Assembly: GCA_015499995.1 (NCBI GenBank)
Contig: JADNRV010000047.1
Coordinates: 1-64,000, forward strand
DNA: 64,000 nt
From: Flammula alnicola
Taxonomy: Eukaryota > Basidiomycota > Agaricomycetes > Agaricales > Strophariaceae
Direction of reading: 5' to 3'
How positions within the stretch are numbered: the first letter of the stretch is position 1; the number at the start of each line of letters is the position of its first letter. Shown here piece by piece: positions 10,083-22,006 of this stretch. The position numbers were made by a program, and so were the translations under genes. The notes beneath the pieces were generated by a model that was not told the origin of the DNA, ran no database searches, and saw only the letters and a program-made list of their open reading frames with translations.

Positions 10083-11030
10083 CAGAACACTGACAGTACG
10101 CCATGGGTACGCGCACTGCCAAAAGAAAGAAGGGATGCTCGGCACACCCGGTACGCAACTGCCATGGGTACGCGCACTACCAAAAGAGAGAAGAGAAGGC
10201 CGGGACGCCCGGTGCGCACCCTACCAAAAGCGACGCTGTGGGTACGGGTGCTGCCAAAAGAGGAATGTCAATGGAACGCCTCAGGAATGCGCAGAGGACG
10301 CTGTGAGTAAGCGCACTGGCAAAAAAGAGAAGGGATGCCCAGCATGCACGGTATGCACGGTATGCACGGCACGCGCTCTCCCTAAGCTACGCCACGGGTA
10401 CGTGCACTGGCAAGCACTGGCAAAAGAGAGAAGGGATGCACGGCACGCACGGTATGCACGGCACGCATGGTACGCACTCCACCAAAGCTATGCCATGGGT
10501 ATGTGCACTGCCAAAAGAAGGAAGGGATGGCCGGCACGCCCAGTGCGCATGGTATGCACAGCACGCACGGTACGCAACCAAAGTTATGCCACGGGTACGC
10601 GCACTACCAAAATAAAGAAGGAATGCCCAGGACGCCCGGTACGCACGGTATGGCACGCACGGTACGCAACCAAAGCTATGCCACGGGTACACGCACTACC
10701 AAAAGAAAGAAGGAATGCCCGGGACGCCCGGTACGCACCCCACCAAAAGCTACGCTGTGGGTTAGGGCACTGGCAAAAGAGGAATGCCAGTGGAACGCTT
10801 CAGGAATGCCAGTGGAACGCCATGGCAGACGCCCTACTGAAAGAGGAACGCCCAGTGCATGACGCAATACTGAAAGAAGAACGCCCAGTGCATGACGCAA
10901 TGCCAAGGGTACCCACCAGACAGCAAGAACGCCAGAGGCCACAAAGAAGAACGCCTACGGAATGCCTACGGAACATGTCGGGAACGCCAAAGGGAATCAA
11001 GGAACGCCTCGGGAACGTCTTGATGCAATG
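10083..11030 (+). repeat. Degenerate GC-rich minisatellite with a long open frame
   Basis: A core of CCACGGGTACGCGCACTACC followed by an AAAAGAAAGAAGGAATGCCC-like run recurs about every 60-105 bp from 10100 to 10790, interspersed with GGTATGCACGGCACGC subunits. From 10790 the pattern changes to GGAACGCC-based units, including two copies of a 33 bp stretch around 10840-10900. One forward frame stays open from 9976 to 11031 (351 codons) and translates as degenerate repeats (CHGYVHCQKKEGM-like). I see no domain, signal peptide or splice signals. I regard it as a satellite whose unit lacks stops in one frame, but expression cannot be excluded. Confidence 0.75.
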
Positions 11031-11546
11031 ACATCATGCATCGGATAGGCGTACCGGTCCCTGACATGATGGCCGAGAACGCCAGGAGCGTCTACTTTAT
11101 TTTTAGATTGACGCTGGGAACGCCATGAATGCCCAAACTATTTTTAGATTGACATTCTGCAGGCGTACCGGAACGCCCAAATATTCGATTTTTCGTACGA
11201 TTAAACTGTTTATTTAATTTACCCCCTCCCCGTGGGTGGTTTCGGGTGATCTGAAATACCTAGGGGGGGTTTTCAAGGTCGGGGAATCCGAATCTGAAGT
11301 CAGAATGTCGAAATTCCTACGGAACGCCTGAATGCAATGAAGCTGTTGAAATCCTTTGGAATTAGGCCAGCCGCAGAATCAAGTCACCTTGTGGCATGCT
11401 TCTGAGCCACTACAATGACACATAAATGAGAGACAAGCATGCCAGCATGTCAATTTAAAGGTAAAGACTTACAGAAAATTGCCTTTATGTATATATACTC
11501 TGTGTCAACGTGAAATATTGTGCGCATTGAAGAACATTGTTCTGTG
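11031..11546. other. Repeat flank without gene
   Basis: Scattered GGAACGCC motifs (for example near 11115, 11170 and 11324) continue the preceding satellite. A TTTTTAGATTGAC motif occurs twice (11100-11115 and 11142-11155). No coding sequence is recognised. Confidence 0.4.
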
Positions 11547-11640
11547 CAACGGCCCGGGTTGCCGGGGCCCGATATCGTGTTTTGCCACAAAATCACGTGT
11601 GGCAAAAATCAATGTCGGGGTCCGGCATCACTCGGCATTG
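11547..11640. repeat. Foldback: 43 bp arms, 8 nt loop
   Basis: The arms 11547-11589 and 11598-11640 are inverted copies, 31 of 43 positions matching with no gaps. The innermost ten pairs are perfect (TTTTGCCACA with TGTGGCAAAA), around an 8 nt loop AAATCACG. A CACGTG box spans the loop and right arm (11594-11599). The structure would fold as a hairpin in RNA or cruciform in DNA. It may be a foldback/MITE remnant or a small-RNA precursor; the sequence alone does not decide. Confidence 0.8.
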
Positions 11641-14262
11641 TACCGCCGGGATGTCATCCCACTTTCCTCTCAATCCAACTAATACCATCATCCCTATTCA
11701 AGTACCAATCATGGTATCATCCCACTTTTTTACTATTGTACCACAATTCCATTAACCTTCTTCTCGTCATTACTCAGTAGGATAGACATCTGCGTCTCGA
11801 AAATATTTGTGACGTGCTTACTAAATAAAGGACAAGTTATCGTTAAGCGCACGTCAATGGGCCTTACTGAGATGCAGAGACAATAAATCTGAGTAAAAAA
11901 AGGAACTAAATGAAGACAGTTATCACACACTCAGTGAGAACAACAAATAATACTGTGTTGTGCACACCACATCTAGATGTTCAACAAAGACAGGAACTAT
12001 TGGTGTTCGGACGCACCACATTTCAGGGTCTGACAGGGACACCAACTCCTCCTGTTTTCTGACATCAGACCTTGGCGTTTGTATGGGCAATAGTAATTTA
12101 TGTTTCAATACAATAATTCACGGCGCAATCAAAACACCAGAAAGGGCATACATCAAACATTAGTGTCTAAAATTAAACTTCGCTGTTTCGGCACGACATA
12201 TTCCTGTTCTGGCTTCCCACAGTGGGGATAGAATGCCAGGAACAGGAACAGAGACACGCACCTACTAGGCACCATCAACGCGTTCCAAAGCGCCTCAAAA
12301 AGCTTAAACCCCAGTTCTATCTCAGGACAAGAACGCGGAGACGGAGAAGGATATTGAGATTTCGTGCTCTCCGTTACTGCCTAATAAACCTGACAGCGAT
12401 ATCTGCTTTTTGTCGAAGACATGTATTGTAAAGATTTTATCGGTCCAGAGTCGAGACTCTTGCAAATGGATGATAATCGATAGGGTTCTATCTCCCGTAT
12501 TGTGGTCATGAGTGGAAAGGATCTAGACAGGCCGAGGAAAATTAAAACCGGGATATCCGCCTTGGATGCAGGTGCACGGGCGGGAGAACGCATTCAACGG
12601 ATCAATTCTAATGAAACGCCGTGACACAGGGAAATCCCGCATGGCGCAAGATTCGGGCAAGACTCTAGGTCTTTCCTGACAGCGTGTACAATACATGAAT
12701 TTCTGGATGATATGAAGCACAGCCGCTATTCGGTTTGGAAGGCATATAGACGCGTATTTATAAAGGGAGAGTAAAGGACTCGACTCCTAAATGCACCGTA
12801 CCGTGGGGTCTTGGCCTGGGACCATAATGTACTACACTCGACGTTTTCTTACACTGGTACGCAATCGAGACTGTCAACTGGCAATGGGAATTCGACGTAT
12901 TGCATGGAGCTTTCCTTTTTCCTATTCCCTCTCTACAACCAATTGGAACGCGACCTTTAAGTATCCTATCCTATCGATCAATCAAAACTACTTATGATCC
13001 TGATCCTCTGCAATCCGTCAATCCATCCAACTTTGACTTTCCATCAGTAGTTCGTATGTAAAGTGTATTATCAGACTGTAAGTTATCAGTGGCTTAGCCC
13101 AGTAGGCGAGTAGTCATGCGTATTGTTTGCGATGACAAAGGCTCACGGGACACGGGACCTGACAATGCGCCACGTCGCGGGACTGCACATTCCACAACGA
13201 GGCCTTCAGGCTTTCAGGTTCGGCTAGCACTGTAGATTCGTCTCAGCGCTTGTAGAGAATTACATACAGCAGTGGCCGCACGTCCTCCTCATCATTTAGG
13301 CGACGGTATCGGACGGCGGCCTTAAAATTAGCTCAGACTGCTCGAAGGTTGTATTTCCTTAATAGCGAAAGGATTTTTACGGTCGTACGTAGCAGCTTGC
13401 TACTACGCTCCCACTATAATATGCAATATTCTTAGATATAGAAATGAACAGAAGAAGTGAGCGCTGTTGCTAGAGTGCCTAGGTGATAGATTCACCTTCC
13501 GGCGTTGTCATCATGATCCCGCCTTTGTGGCACGGCATATCAAAATCCCGAATGCAAAGCCGCACGTCGCATCCCCGCTAGCTAAGGTTGTCCGAAGTTT
13601 GAACCCGAGTAAAGTCATCTAATTACTTAGCTCCAAACTTGACTTTACGCGCTCATCCCGGATTGCAACAGTCACTGACGATCAGGCTTCAGCAGGATCA
13701 GTCGCTCAATGAGTCTGAAATACTACAAAATACTCCACCGAGTCGGATAAATTGAAAGCACTCAAATGATGCCAGTGTTGGACATTGGACATTGTACATC
13801 GAATGCGAGGTCGAGAAGCGTATCAGAATCTGCTATGCGTCGCTTTTGTGGCAGTTGGCTGATGTTAGCTTGTTTGTTTTTAGAGGCATGGAGGTTTCGA
13901 AAACCGGAGACTCGTGTGGGTAGTTGGGTTCTGTTCTTCCGCTGCTGCCACTAGAACACTAGAGAGCGAATATCAAGTTGTCGTGTGTAGCATGACTTCT
14001 ATGGGTTCTATTTCACTCGTCGACTCAGGCTGACGTTTTATTTAAGTACATTCTAGTGAATTGGGTGGGTCCACTGCCAGTGTACCGTATCTCCATAATA
14101 GCTAACCGTTCCCATCAGCAAATTGGTATTTCAGTTTACATCTTTTCGACGTTTTTTGTGGTTTATGCGGGCCTTCGAGGTTTACAGGTTCCCACTGAAA
14201 ATCTGTAAACCTGTAAACCTCGGCGGGTCTTACACATATTTCATAGTTTCGTTTTGATTTGC
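11641..14262. other. 2.6 kb without recognisable gene
   Basis: Only frames under 75 codons occur, none with motifs or splice context. A perfect 13 bp inverted repeat (CGAGGTTTACAGG at 14176-14188, complement at 14210-14222) is the one structural feature. Base composition is mixed, and no tRNA or other RNA gene was seen. Confidence 0.45.
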
Positions 14263-14544
14263 TTAGCTTAAGTTATCCTTCTGGAAGTCGTATTTCGGAG
14301 CGTCGGCAGGTTTTCTGGACTTGGCTTTTCGGCTCCCCATCTTTCGAAGGTTTTGACTGACCTTGACTGACTTATGCCTTGAGCGAAAAAGCGCCCCGAG
14401 TAGGCAAGCCGCTGCCCCGACAACGAGATTCTGCGACCGCGGAATGCACATAGCACATAACCTGTTTAAACACCAATTCAACGTGTGATGGATGATCACT
14501 TGGACGTGTGGCATCCACCCCGGAAGCCTGGCGGGATAATCCAA
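14263..14544 (-). CDS. Possible small membrane protein (weak)
   Basis: A 93-codon minus-strand frame contains a short hydrophobic stretch (LVVGAAACLLGALF, about residues 41-54). A strongly basic tail follows, ending APKYDFQKDNLS. The hydrophobic segment plus Lys/Arg-rich cytosolic tail would suit a tail-proximal membrane anchor. I recognise no family. No TATA-like or splice signal supports it, and the frame may be fortuitous. Confidence 0.2.
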   Translation of the reverse strand: MDYPARLPGWMPHVQVIIHHTLNWCLNRLCAMCIPRSQNLVVGAAACLLGALFRSRHKSVKVSQNLRKMGSRKAKSRKPADAPKYDFQKDNLS

Positions 14545-17129
14545 AACCCCGCGTCCTCCACGTTCGACTCTTAGCGAGTAGGTGAAAGGTCTGATCCGGG
14601 TCGAATAACAACAAGGACTCCTTCTGGATAATTAGCGGGCTGTGAAAATATAGTAGATTAACAGGCCTGAGAATGTACCACGTCGAAGCAAGATTATAAT
14701 CTTACTCGACGTGCACAATATCATAGAGTAGCCTCCGATGCCGCCGCGTAGCATCTTAATGCCTTCGTGTGCACGCTGGAGCACATATTACAACTGGCGT
14801 GACGCATCCGTAAGCGCCGTCATGCCTTGGACATTCAGAGTCAACTAAACACTTGTCCAAAAATCGAAAGGATTCCTGACAGACTTACTTGGAATGTCTT
14901 CTCCTTTTCTTCTCCCGTGTCCTGGTGCCCCGAAGGCCCCCGACAGCTCCGCATTCCCATATCCCATGGGCCATGTGTTAGAAGCTTGATGATCGGCTGT
15001 CGAAAGTCGCGTTCGCGCCTGTCATTTCTTACTACATAAGCAGCGTTCTCCCACCTCCCAGCCGTTCAAGCCTTCAAGAAGTCCTTGTGTATAATAATAG
15101 AAACCTCCACGAGCCCATCCAGAGTTCTGATTTGCAATCTGGTACTGTAAGCAAAGATATGATATGAATGGAACGGCGGCCACAGCTGCACGCTCAGATG
15201 TCGGTCTGTGAGCTCCTCCGATGCCATACACGATGCGTATGTTGTTTATGATTCAGTGACTGTCCGTTGTCTATTCCTGTCATTCTGAGGTTTGATTTGG
15301 ACGCTGCTTTCCCTGAGGGAATTAAATTCTTATTGCACGCGCGCGGAACGGTGGTTCACGGACGGGGTGGGTTCTTCTTCTACTTACTCACGCGTCGATA
15401 GTTGAGGACGACTTTCACCGTCGGGTGACCCAGCTTGCACTGTCTCTGTACGAGGTGGGCTTTGAGCGTGCAGCATCGAGCGTACTTATGTTTTGGGGTA
15501 CGATGCGCTGCTAGATTTATAGCCCGCAATAGCCAGCAATATACTGGGGGACGGCCGTACAGCGGTGGTATTTTTGGATAAGCATGGCTGACAGTGACAT
15601 GATTTCGGGATCCAGTACAAGTTATAGATTAATGAAAAAGGGATTCTGATGCTCAGATGCTCAGATCGCTTTCGTCAATTCCCGAATGATTCGCGCTATT
15701 GTACTTCGTACACACGTCCTCCTACCAGAACAATTGCGAAAGTGCAGAAGTTGGCCAGAGAAGCCTTCGGACTTGAAGTTGGGGAGGTTCTTGATTGCGT
15801 TCAGGTTCTAGAGGAACATTGCTAGCTAGATAGACCTCTACTTATGGTCGACGTTGAGAATGGAAGAAAATTCGAAGCCACATGTCCACACGACACGGAT
15901 ATCCTTCACACCAATGCCGGGGTCGACAGAATCAAGAACGCCGCACGGATCCGCTGTAGCGAGCTCAACTTACAAAGGGTAATGTGTTAACCCTCGGTGA
16001 AATTCTGGAGGGAGGTGCGTAGCGTTGCAAGAAAAAGGAAAGAGGGCGGAAACGAAGGGACGCAGCATCCGAGCGTTCAACGTTCAGGCCTCAGGCACGG
16101 CCTGCAAGCGCCGAGTGGGTTCACAGTAGACTCACGACAACGTGCGCCTGGCGCCCTTCTTGGCCGTTAGGCATCTCGTTAGGTCCCGAGGCTCGATATT
16201 GCGTCAAGTGGAGATCGACAAAAGGATTTTCTTGTTGAATCCAAGGATTTCAGGAACGGACGATACTTGATAATTCCTTCAAAGGGAGGGCGTTTAGATA
16301 GGTTTTGGGCAATTCGAGAACAAGGTCCCGGTGCACCGCCACCCAGGGGCTCCTTTCATGTTGTCCCAAGCCAAGGGCTGCCAAGGGTGGGCAATGAACG
16401 TACATGATGGATAGATTGATCTCGGACCCTGTGCGTAGCGTAAGGTTCAAATTTCAAAGATGGTTTACATACCGTGTTTGGGAATGGGATAAGATAGAGA
16501 GGCGAGGTAAGTAGAGCTCGGTAGCTGGGAACTTATTATCAGTTGGTCAATAACGATAAGAGCAGCGAGGGCCGGCGAGGAGCTCTGGGTGCATCGCGCG
16601 AGATGTCGATATTCTTTCGGGGGGGACTGATTTCAATTGTGCGTGTGATGAGAGATATTCACGGAATGACAATATGCATATAGTCCGAAGGAGATAAAAA
16701 CAAGTTTTGGAGGGAATTTGACAATGACAGCGGGCATTCATGATAGATACGATACATAAGATACTGATGGTATTGTGGTTGGATAGGCGGAGGGGTCTGG
16801 AGTGTCCTGTCTTTTCGGCGTTGGTGTTCTAGATGATGGAGGTAAGATGGCTAAACGTTCGGTGAAGTGAAGTGACGGTACCGCGAGTGAAGGGAATGGG
16901 GAAGGGTATGTAAATGAAAAATTGGGATTGGACGTCGGGTCATATGAAGATGATCATGCGTGATGGAGAGACATCTGTACGTACTGAGAGTAGAGGAAAA
17001 CACTCGTGATGCGACTGATCGCGGGCGTGAGGGTTTCCGTATGTTTTTCGGGGTGAAGAGCTGAGCCCGAAATAACGGGATTACAACTCCGAAGATGCCA
17101 GGGGTTAATTCCCAGATCGGATCAGGGAT
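14545..17129. other. No recognisable gene
   Basis: All frames on both strands are short. The last 700 bp probably hold the promoter and 5' leader of the transcription-factor gene. Nothing else can be supported. Confidence 0.45.
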
Positions 17130-17229
17130 TTCGCTGGTATTTTCTCTTTTTTTTCGCTGTCTTTTTTTTCAACTTCCGTCCGTTTAGCCAGGCACCCATA
17201 TATCAGGCTCTCCGCTCTTTTTTCAACTC
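17130..17229 (+). promoter_or_regulatory. Pyrimidine-rich leader of the C2H2 gene
   Basis: Long T and CT runs (TTTTCTCTTTTTTTT, then CTTTTTTTTC) end just before the ATG at 17230. Such CT-rich blocks commonly surround transcription starts in filamentous fungi. No TATA box is evident. Confidence 0.4.
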
Positions 17230-19646
17230 ATGGACCTCGACAAGTCCCCTGATCTTCTTTCCCCTGATCACAACAGACGCGACCTCTCCCATTCCCCTAT
17301 CTCCCCCCAGGTCGACCCGAACTCAACCAACGTTGACATGGCTGCCATGGTCGCCAACGGCAACGTACCCAACATGCCAGGCCCCAACAAGCGCTATAGG
17401 CCTGCCCCTGCTAAGACTTTCCAATGTAGGGGCTACGGCGAGTGTCGTATGGTGTTCTCCAGGAGCGAGCATCTGGCTCGTCATATCAGGTACGCTCTCT
17501 ATTTTTTCTGGCTTTTTCTCTCGTCTCATCAGTCGATCTCAGGAAACATACTGGAGAACGTCCGTTTTCGTGTCACTGTGGAAAGCAGTTCTCCAGGCTC
17601 GACAATCTGCGCCAGCATGCCCAGACGGTCCACGCCGATAAGCAGGACCAGAATGAGCGTATGATGCGCGATCTCACGTCCTTGCACGCCACCATGGCTG
17701 CAGCGAACAAGGTCGGCACCACTCGAGGTGCGCGACGGGCTCCTCCTGTCCCTGCTCTCCAGCTCGGCGCTAATGACGGAGGGTCGCCTGACGGCAGCTC
17801 GCTCAACCTTATCAAACAGGAGGAGATGGGCTCTCTTCCGATGCACCAGCGTCCTGGGACGAGCACTGGCTACGAGGGCGACCTCATGTACTCCAGTTCT
17901 CCGTCCTGGCACGTCCAGTCCAACGAGATGGAGCAACAACAGCAACGACGGCCTCCGGGCAACCATTCCTTTCGTGACCCCGGCCAGTCCTTTCTTGGCC
18001 CCGCAGCAGGCCCAAACTCTTCCACCTCCTCTTCGTCTTCAGCAGCAGCTGCCGCCGCAGCCCAGTCCCATTCCTTTCGAAGCTACTCAGGACCCCTCCA
18101 TCACTTCATCGCCGACTCATCTCGCGATGTCGGCCGTCCAGGATCTAGCTCCTCTCGGCCCCCAACTTCGTCTGGTCTTACCGACCCGCAACATCCTCGA
18201 TCGCTCCCACCCCTCTCTGCAGTCGTCTCCGCTTCCCTCCCCTCACCACCACAGCAATTATCATCCCTCCCCTCCCATCAGCAGCAGTCACAGCAATCAC
18301 AATCCCTTTTTCCCTTTCCAGGCTCACTTGCATTCCGACGACCTTCCACCGCAACACGCCCAGGCACAGCTCCAGCATCAGCATCGTTCTTCTCCAAGTC
18401 TGCTTACAATGGCTCCTCTGGAATGGGTAGCAGCAACGGGCGCCCAGAGCTATCCCTCCTACACTCCGGCTTTGGACGCTCCTCCTCCGCCTTCGGCAAC
18501 GAGCACCACCAGCAGTTCCAGCTGGGAGCGGGCTACGATGCAGGAGAGGTCCCCACATCACCGTCAGGACACGACTCCTCCCCTTTTTACTTCCAACCGC
18601 CCGCCCTCGACACAGCAAGCTCAGGCACCTCGCCGTCCGCCCTCAACCCTCGTAAACGAGCATTCGCGGGACCAGATGGCCCATACGATGATGCCGCCTC
18701 CCACGCGCTACGTGGAGGGGAGCCCCCCGGCAGCAGCTCAGGCCTCGGCGGCGGCGACGCAAGCTACGAATATGGATCCGAATCACGACCTCAGTCTCGA
18801 CGTCTCTCCGTCATGGAGCTCTGCAACGACGGCGATGAACAGCAACTACCATCTCAGCAGCAGCAGCAGCGGGGCGACCGGGAGCAGCAGTATGGATCTG
18901 GAGCATTTCTACTATCAGCAGCAGCAGCAGCAGCGGCAGGCGCAGGTGGCGGCGGCAATGCAGCAGGGTATGGGTATGGGCATGGCGGCGGGCATGGGTC
19001 GCGCCCGACAACCTCATCAGGACTCGTCTCTTCGGCCTCAGCGCTCCATATCTTCGATCGGTCCAACTCGCCCCCACCCCATTACGCAGCACATGTATAC
19101 GCAAGAGCTCCGTCTTCAGCAGCAGCGTCAGCTGGAGCTGGAGCTGGAGCTTCGTCAGCAGCAACAGCAGCAGCAGGAGGAGCAGGCGGCGCGGAACAGG
19201 CGGAATTCCGAGGAGGAGTATATCCAGCATCTTTCCGCCGCGTACCAAGCCCAGGCTCAGGAGCAGCAGGCGCACCAGCAGGCTCAAATGCACCGTCACC
19301 ACACTCTCCAACACCCACACCTCCCCCCGCAGCAAGCGTACTATCATCATCATCTTACCGACCAGCAGCAGCACAGCAATACCAGTTCGCCCATTCACCC
19401 ACATTTTCCAACGCATCTTCAGCCGCTTCATACAGTCCACGATCGCCTCTCTCAGACGGGTCCGCTTCCCCCTTCTCCGCTTATGCACAGCGACCATCCC
19501 CAGTACAGCATGATGCGGCAGCAGCAGCAGCAGTATCTCGAGCTCGAGGAGATGCAGGTGGTCAGCAACAGCAACAACAGCATGACGGTCAAGTTCGAAC
19601 CCCCCTCTCACCTCACGCCGCCGCCTCGTTTGGAATGAGGGTCTGA
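17230..19646 (+). CDS. C2H2 zinc-finger transcription factor
   Basis: Exons 17230-17489 and 17543-19646, joined by a 53 nt intron (GTACGC...CTCAG), give 787 codons without a stop. The intron lies between the fingers and restores [13 protein letters not shown], the standard finger linker. Finger 1 (about residues 65-88) is CRGYGEC...[14 protein letters not shown]; finger 2 is [21 protein letters not shown]. The other 650 residues are low-complexity Ser/Gln/Ala/Gly/His tracts with a few ordered-looking patches, such as [23 protein letters not shown] and [11 protein letters not shown]. It should be a nuclear DNA-binding regulator; the target genes are unknown. The start is the only ATG in frame ahead of the fingers. 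A second frame stays open for 1.9 kb across exon 2. The conserved patches place the true frame up to about 18810; beyond that the choice rests on continuity. Confidence 0.85.
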
Positions 19647-22006
19647 GCTACGTCGTCGTCGTGGGTGCTGCGGCTGGAGTGGTCGCGAGATGTAATGCTC
19701 GTCGTCGTCTTCTCTCCACGATTCTATGGACAATATCCTCAAACAGACCGCAAGGTCTCGCAATCTTTATCTTGTATTTCCTCTCCTCTTTTTTGGGTCC
19801 TGGGTTGAACTTCGTCGTTACGGATTCGTTTCTTCTTCCTCAATAATATCGTCTCCTCGTATATTGTTTATCCTTCATACCCTTACCCTATTCCCGGGAA
19901 CGTTCGCGTTCTCTCTTTCATTTTTTTATCTATTCTACCTAATATCCTTCTCGTTTATACCTACCTACCACTCAAAGTAACAATCGTCCTCGTCTTACAT
20001 AAAAAAAGTGTAGTTTCGCCATAACTTGTCCTCTCCTTTCTTCTTTCGACCTACCTCTTCGTAATGTACATACTTCGCCTTACATACCTTGCTTCGTCAC
20101 GTTCGACTTGCGTACTTATCTTACTACTCTATGTCTGTCTGTCGGTCTGTCTGTATCTCGTCTTGCATTTATCGGGGTTCCAACACAAAAAATACCACTT
20201 CCAGTCGTTCCTTACCCACCTACATACTTCGCTACCCTTCTCGCTTTCCGCCTCCTAGCTTCCTTATATATCTATATACTATCTTTCTATACCACCCCAT
20301 AAACGATGTTTATTGTTCTTGTCTCGTCATTAATTTACCACGGCGTAATAGAGCTGAGAGCTTTGCGGGGGTACATCATTCACATCAGCTGCGGATTCCA
20401 AATCCAAATGGCGCCACATCGAATTCCTTGGCTCGATCATCGGACCTACCATCGCATTCGTAGTTATCTTTGGCGATGTATTTATAACCGCTTCACCGAT
20501 CGACACCCCATGCGAGCAACGCAGAAACATAAATCCCGGATAATTCGGCTGACTTATGAAAGCATATACAATAAAAGGAGCTCTGATAGCACATAACTGG
20601 AACTCTGTGTGTGCAATCAAAGAGGAAGTGATCCTCGTGAATACTGGATAGGAGGTGGGTCAGTATTTGATACTGCGTTGATGGCCGTTTCTACCCGTGC
20701 AATGTAGTGAAGATAAGTACCCACTGTATTGATTCTAGCCCTCCGAAGAGATCCCCAGGGGATTCGAAGATGTAGTGGGGGAGAGGGCCAGTTGCTTATA
20801 ACGACGGTGTCGATAGCTGGGCGCTGTGGACCTGGCGATCTCAACCGTATAATTACTTAGGTACATACCTCTCAATAATAACCACTTATGCACTTCCAGT
20901 GCCTGTGCGTCCCGATAATCGATAGCAATATCGCCGTTCCGTCGTCGGCCCCTGGAAATTCCGTACGCTGGTTCCTTGCGCTTTTGATCCACCCCAAACG
21001 GTCATTTAGGCATCCTTATCGGCGAAGTGTATCAATGTATCATGTGCCGTTGTGTGTACGTAGGAAGCGATAAGTCGTTGGATCTCAGTGGAATCTCACC
21101 GAAAAAGAAGCAGTAAATCCCGCCTAATAGCGACCATCGGTTTGACCGGTCGCTCGTCGTCTGTTGCCAAATTGTGATGTAGATAACGAGCGCATGACCG
21201 GCGAGAGTCTTCGCCATTACATATTTTCATGACCCTCTCACTCCACCGACACCGTGGCAAGCCGAGCGGTTCTTGACGACGACGTCAAGATAGATCTAAT
21301 ACAAGCCACGAGCTCGAGCTTAGAGGTACCTGAACTGAGCTCGGTCCCGCTGTACGAGTTTCTGTGCCTGTCGGGAGTACATTGCCAGGCGTTCTCATCG
21401 AGGTCAAGGCCGAGGAGAACCGATATATGACGTCTTATGCCTGATTCGATTTTGAGGCGTAAGGTACGCTGCGATCAGGGCTGTACTAGCGGCTAGTCGT
21501 GGGGGGGTGTGGCTGGGCGCTAAATTTATCAAGTCCAGTGAGCATAGAAAATATGGGATACATGGTTACATCGCGACAGTATCTGCAGATAATTCGGTCG
21601 AACAACCGCAACTGATCGGTGACCCCTTGAAAATAGAGCTCTTGTTGCAACGTTCTATACTTTATACTCAAACTCGCTGTTGTTTAGCACGGAAAATTCC
21701 AATCCTGAGGTGCAACCTGGCTGATTTATCAGAGGAATGGATGAAGCGAAGAGAACGTGCCTTCCATTGAGACAAATTGGACTAGACACATAATGACTTA
21801 TATCAGAACGACGAACTGTGCGCACAAATACAGGTTTGGAACACGCCTTTGTCTCTATCGTATAACGGTGCTCACCTGCTTGGGTGAATGTATGCAATAC
21901 AGTACATGAAAAGGAGGGAGCAAGTTTACTACAGAATGGAGCACTAGAGGCCGACAGAAACCCCTTTCGCAACGAGAAATATAGTAAAAGCATTAATGGA
22001 ATGCAC
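19647..22006. other. Intergenic, no gene recognised
   Basis: The first 600 bp are pyrimidine-rich and probably hold the 3' untranslated region of the C2H2 gene. Beyond 20300 only sub-100-codon frames occur on either strand, without motifs or splice support. Confidence 0.45.

Noticed and set aside
14176..14222. Inverted repeat as a transcription terminator or MITE
   Set aside because: Only 13 bp arms, no TSD and no gene ending there; recorded as a structural curiosity only.
18811..19611. 266-codon minus-strand frame opposite the C2H2 gene
   Set aside because: Leu/Arg-rich shadow of CAG/GCA repeats on the coding strand.
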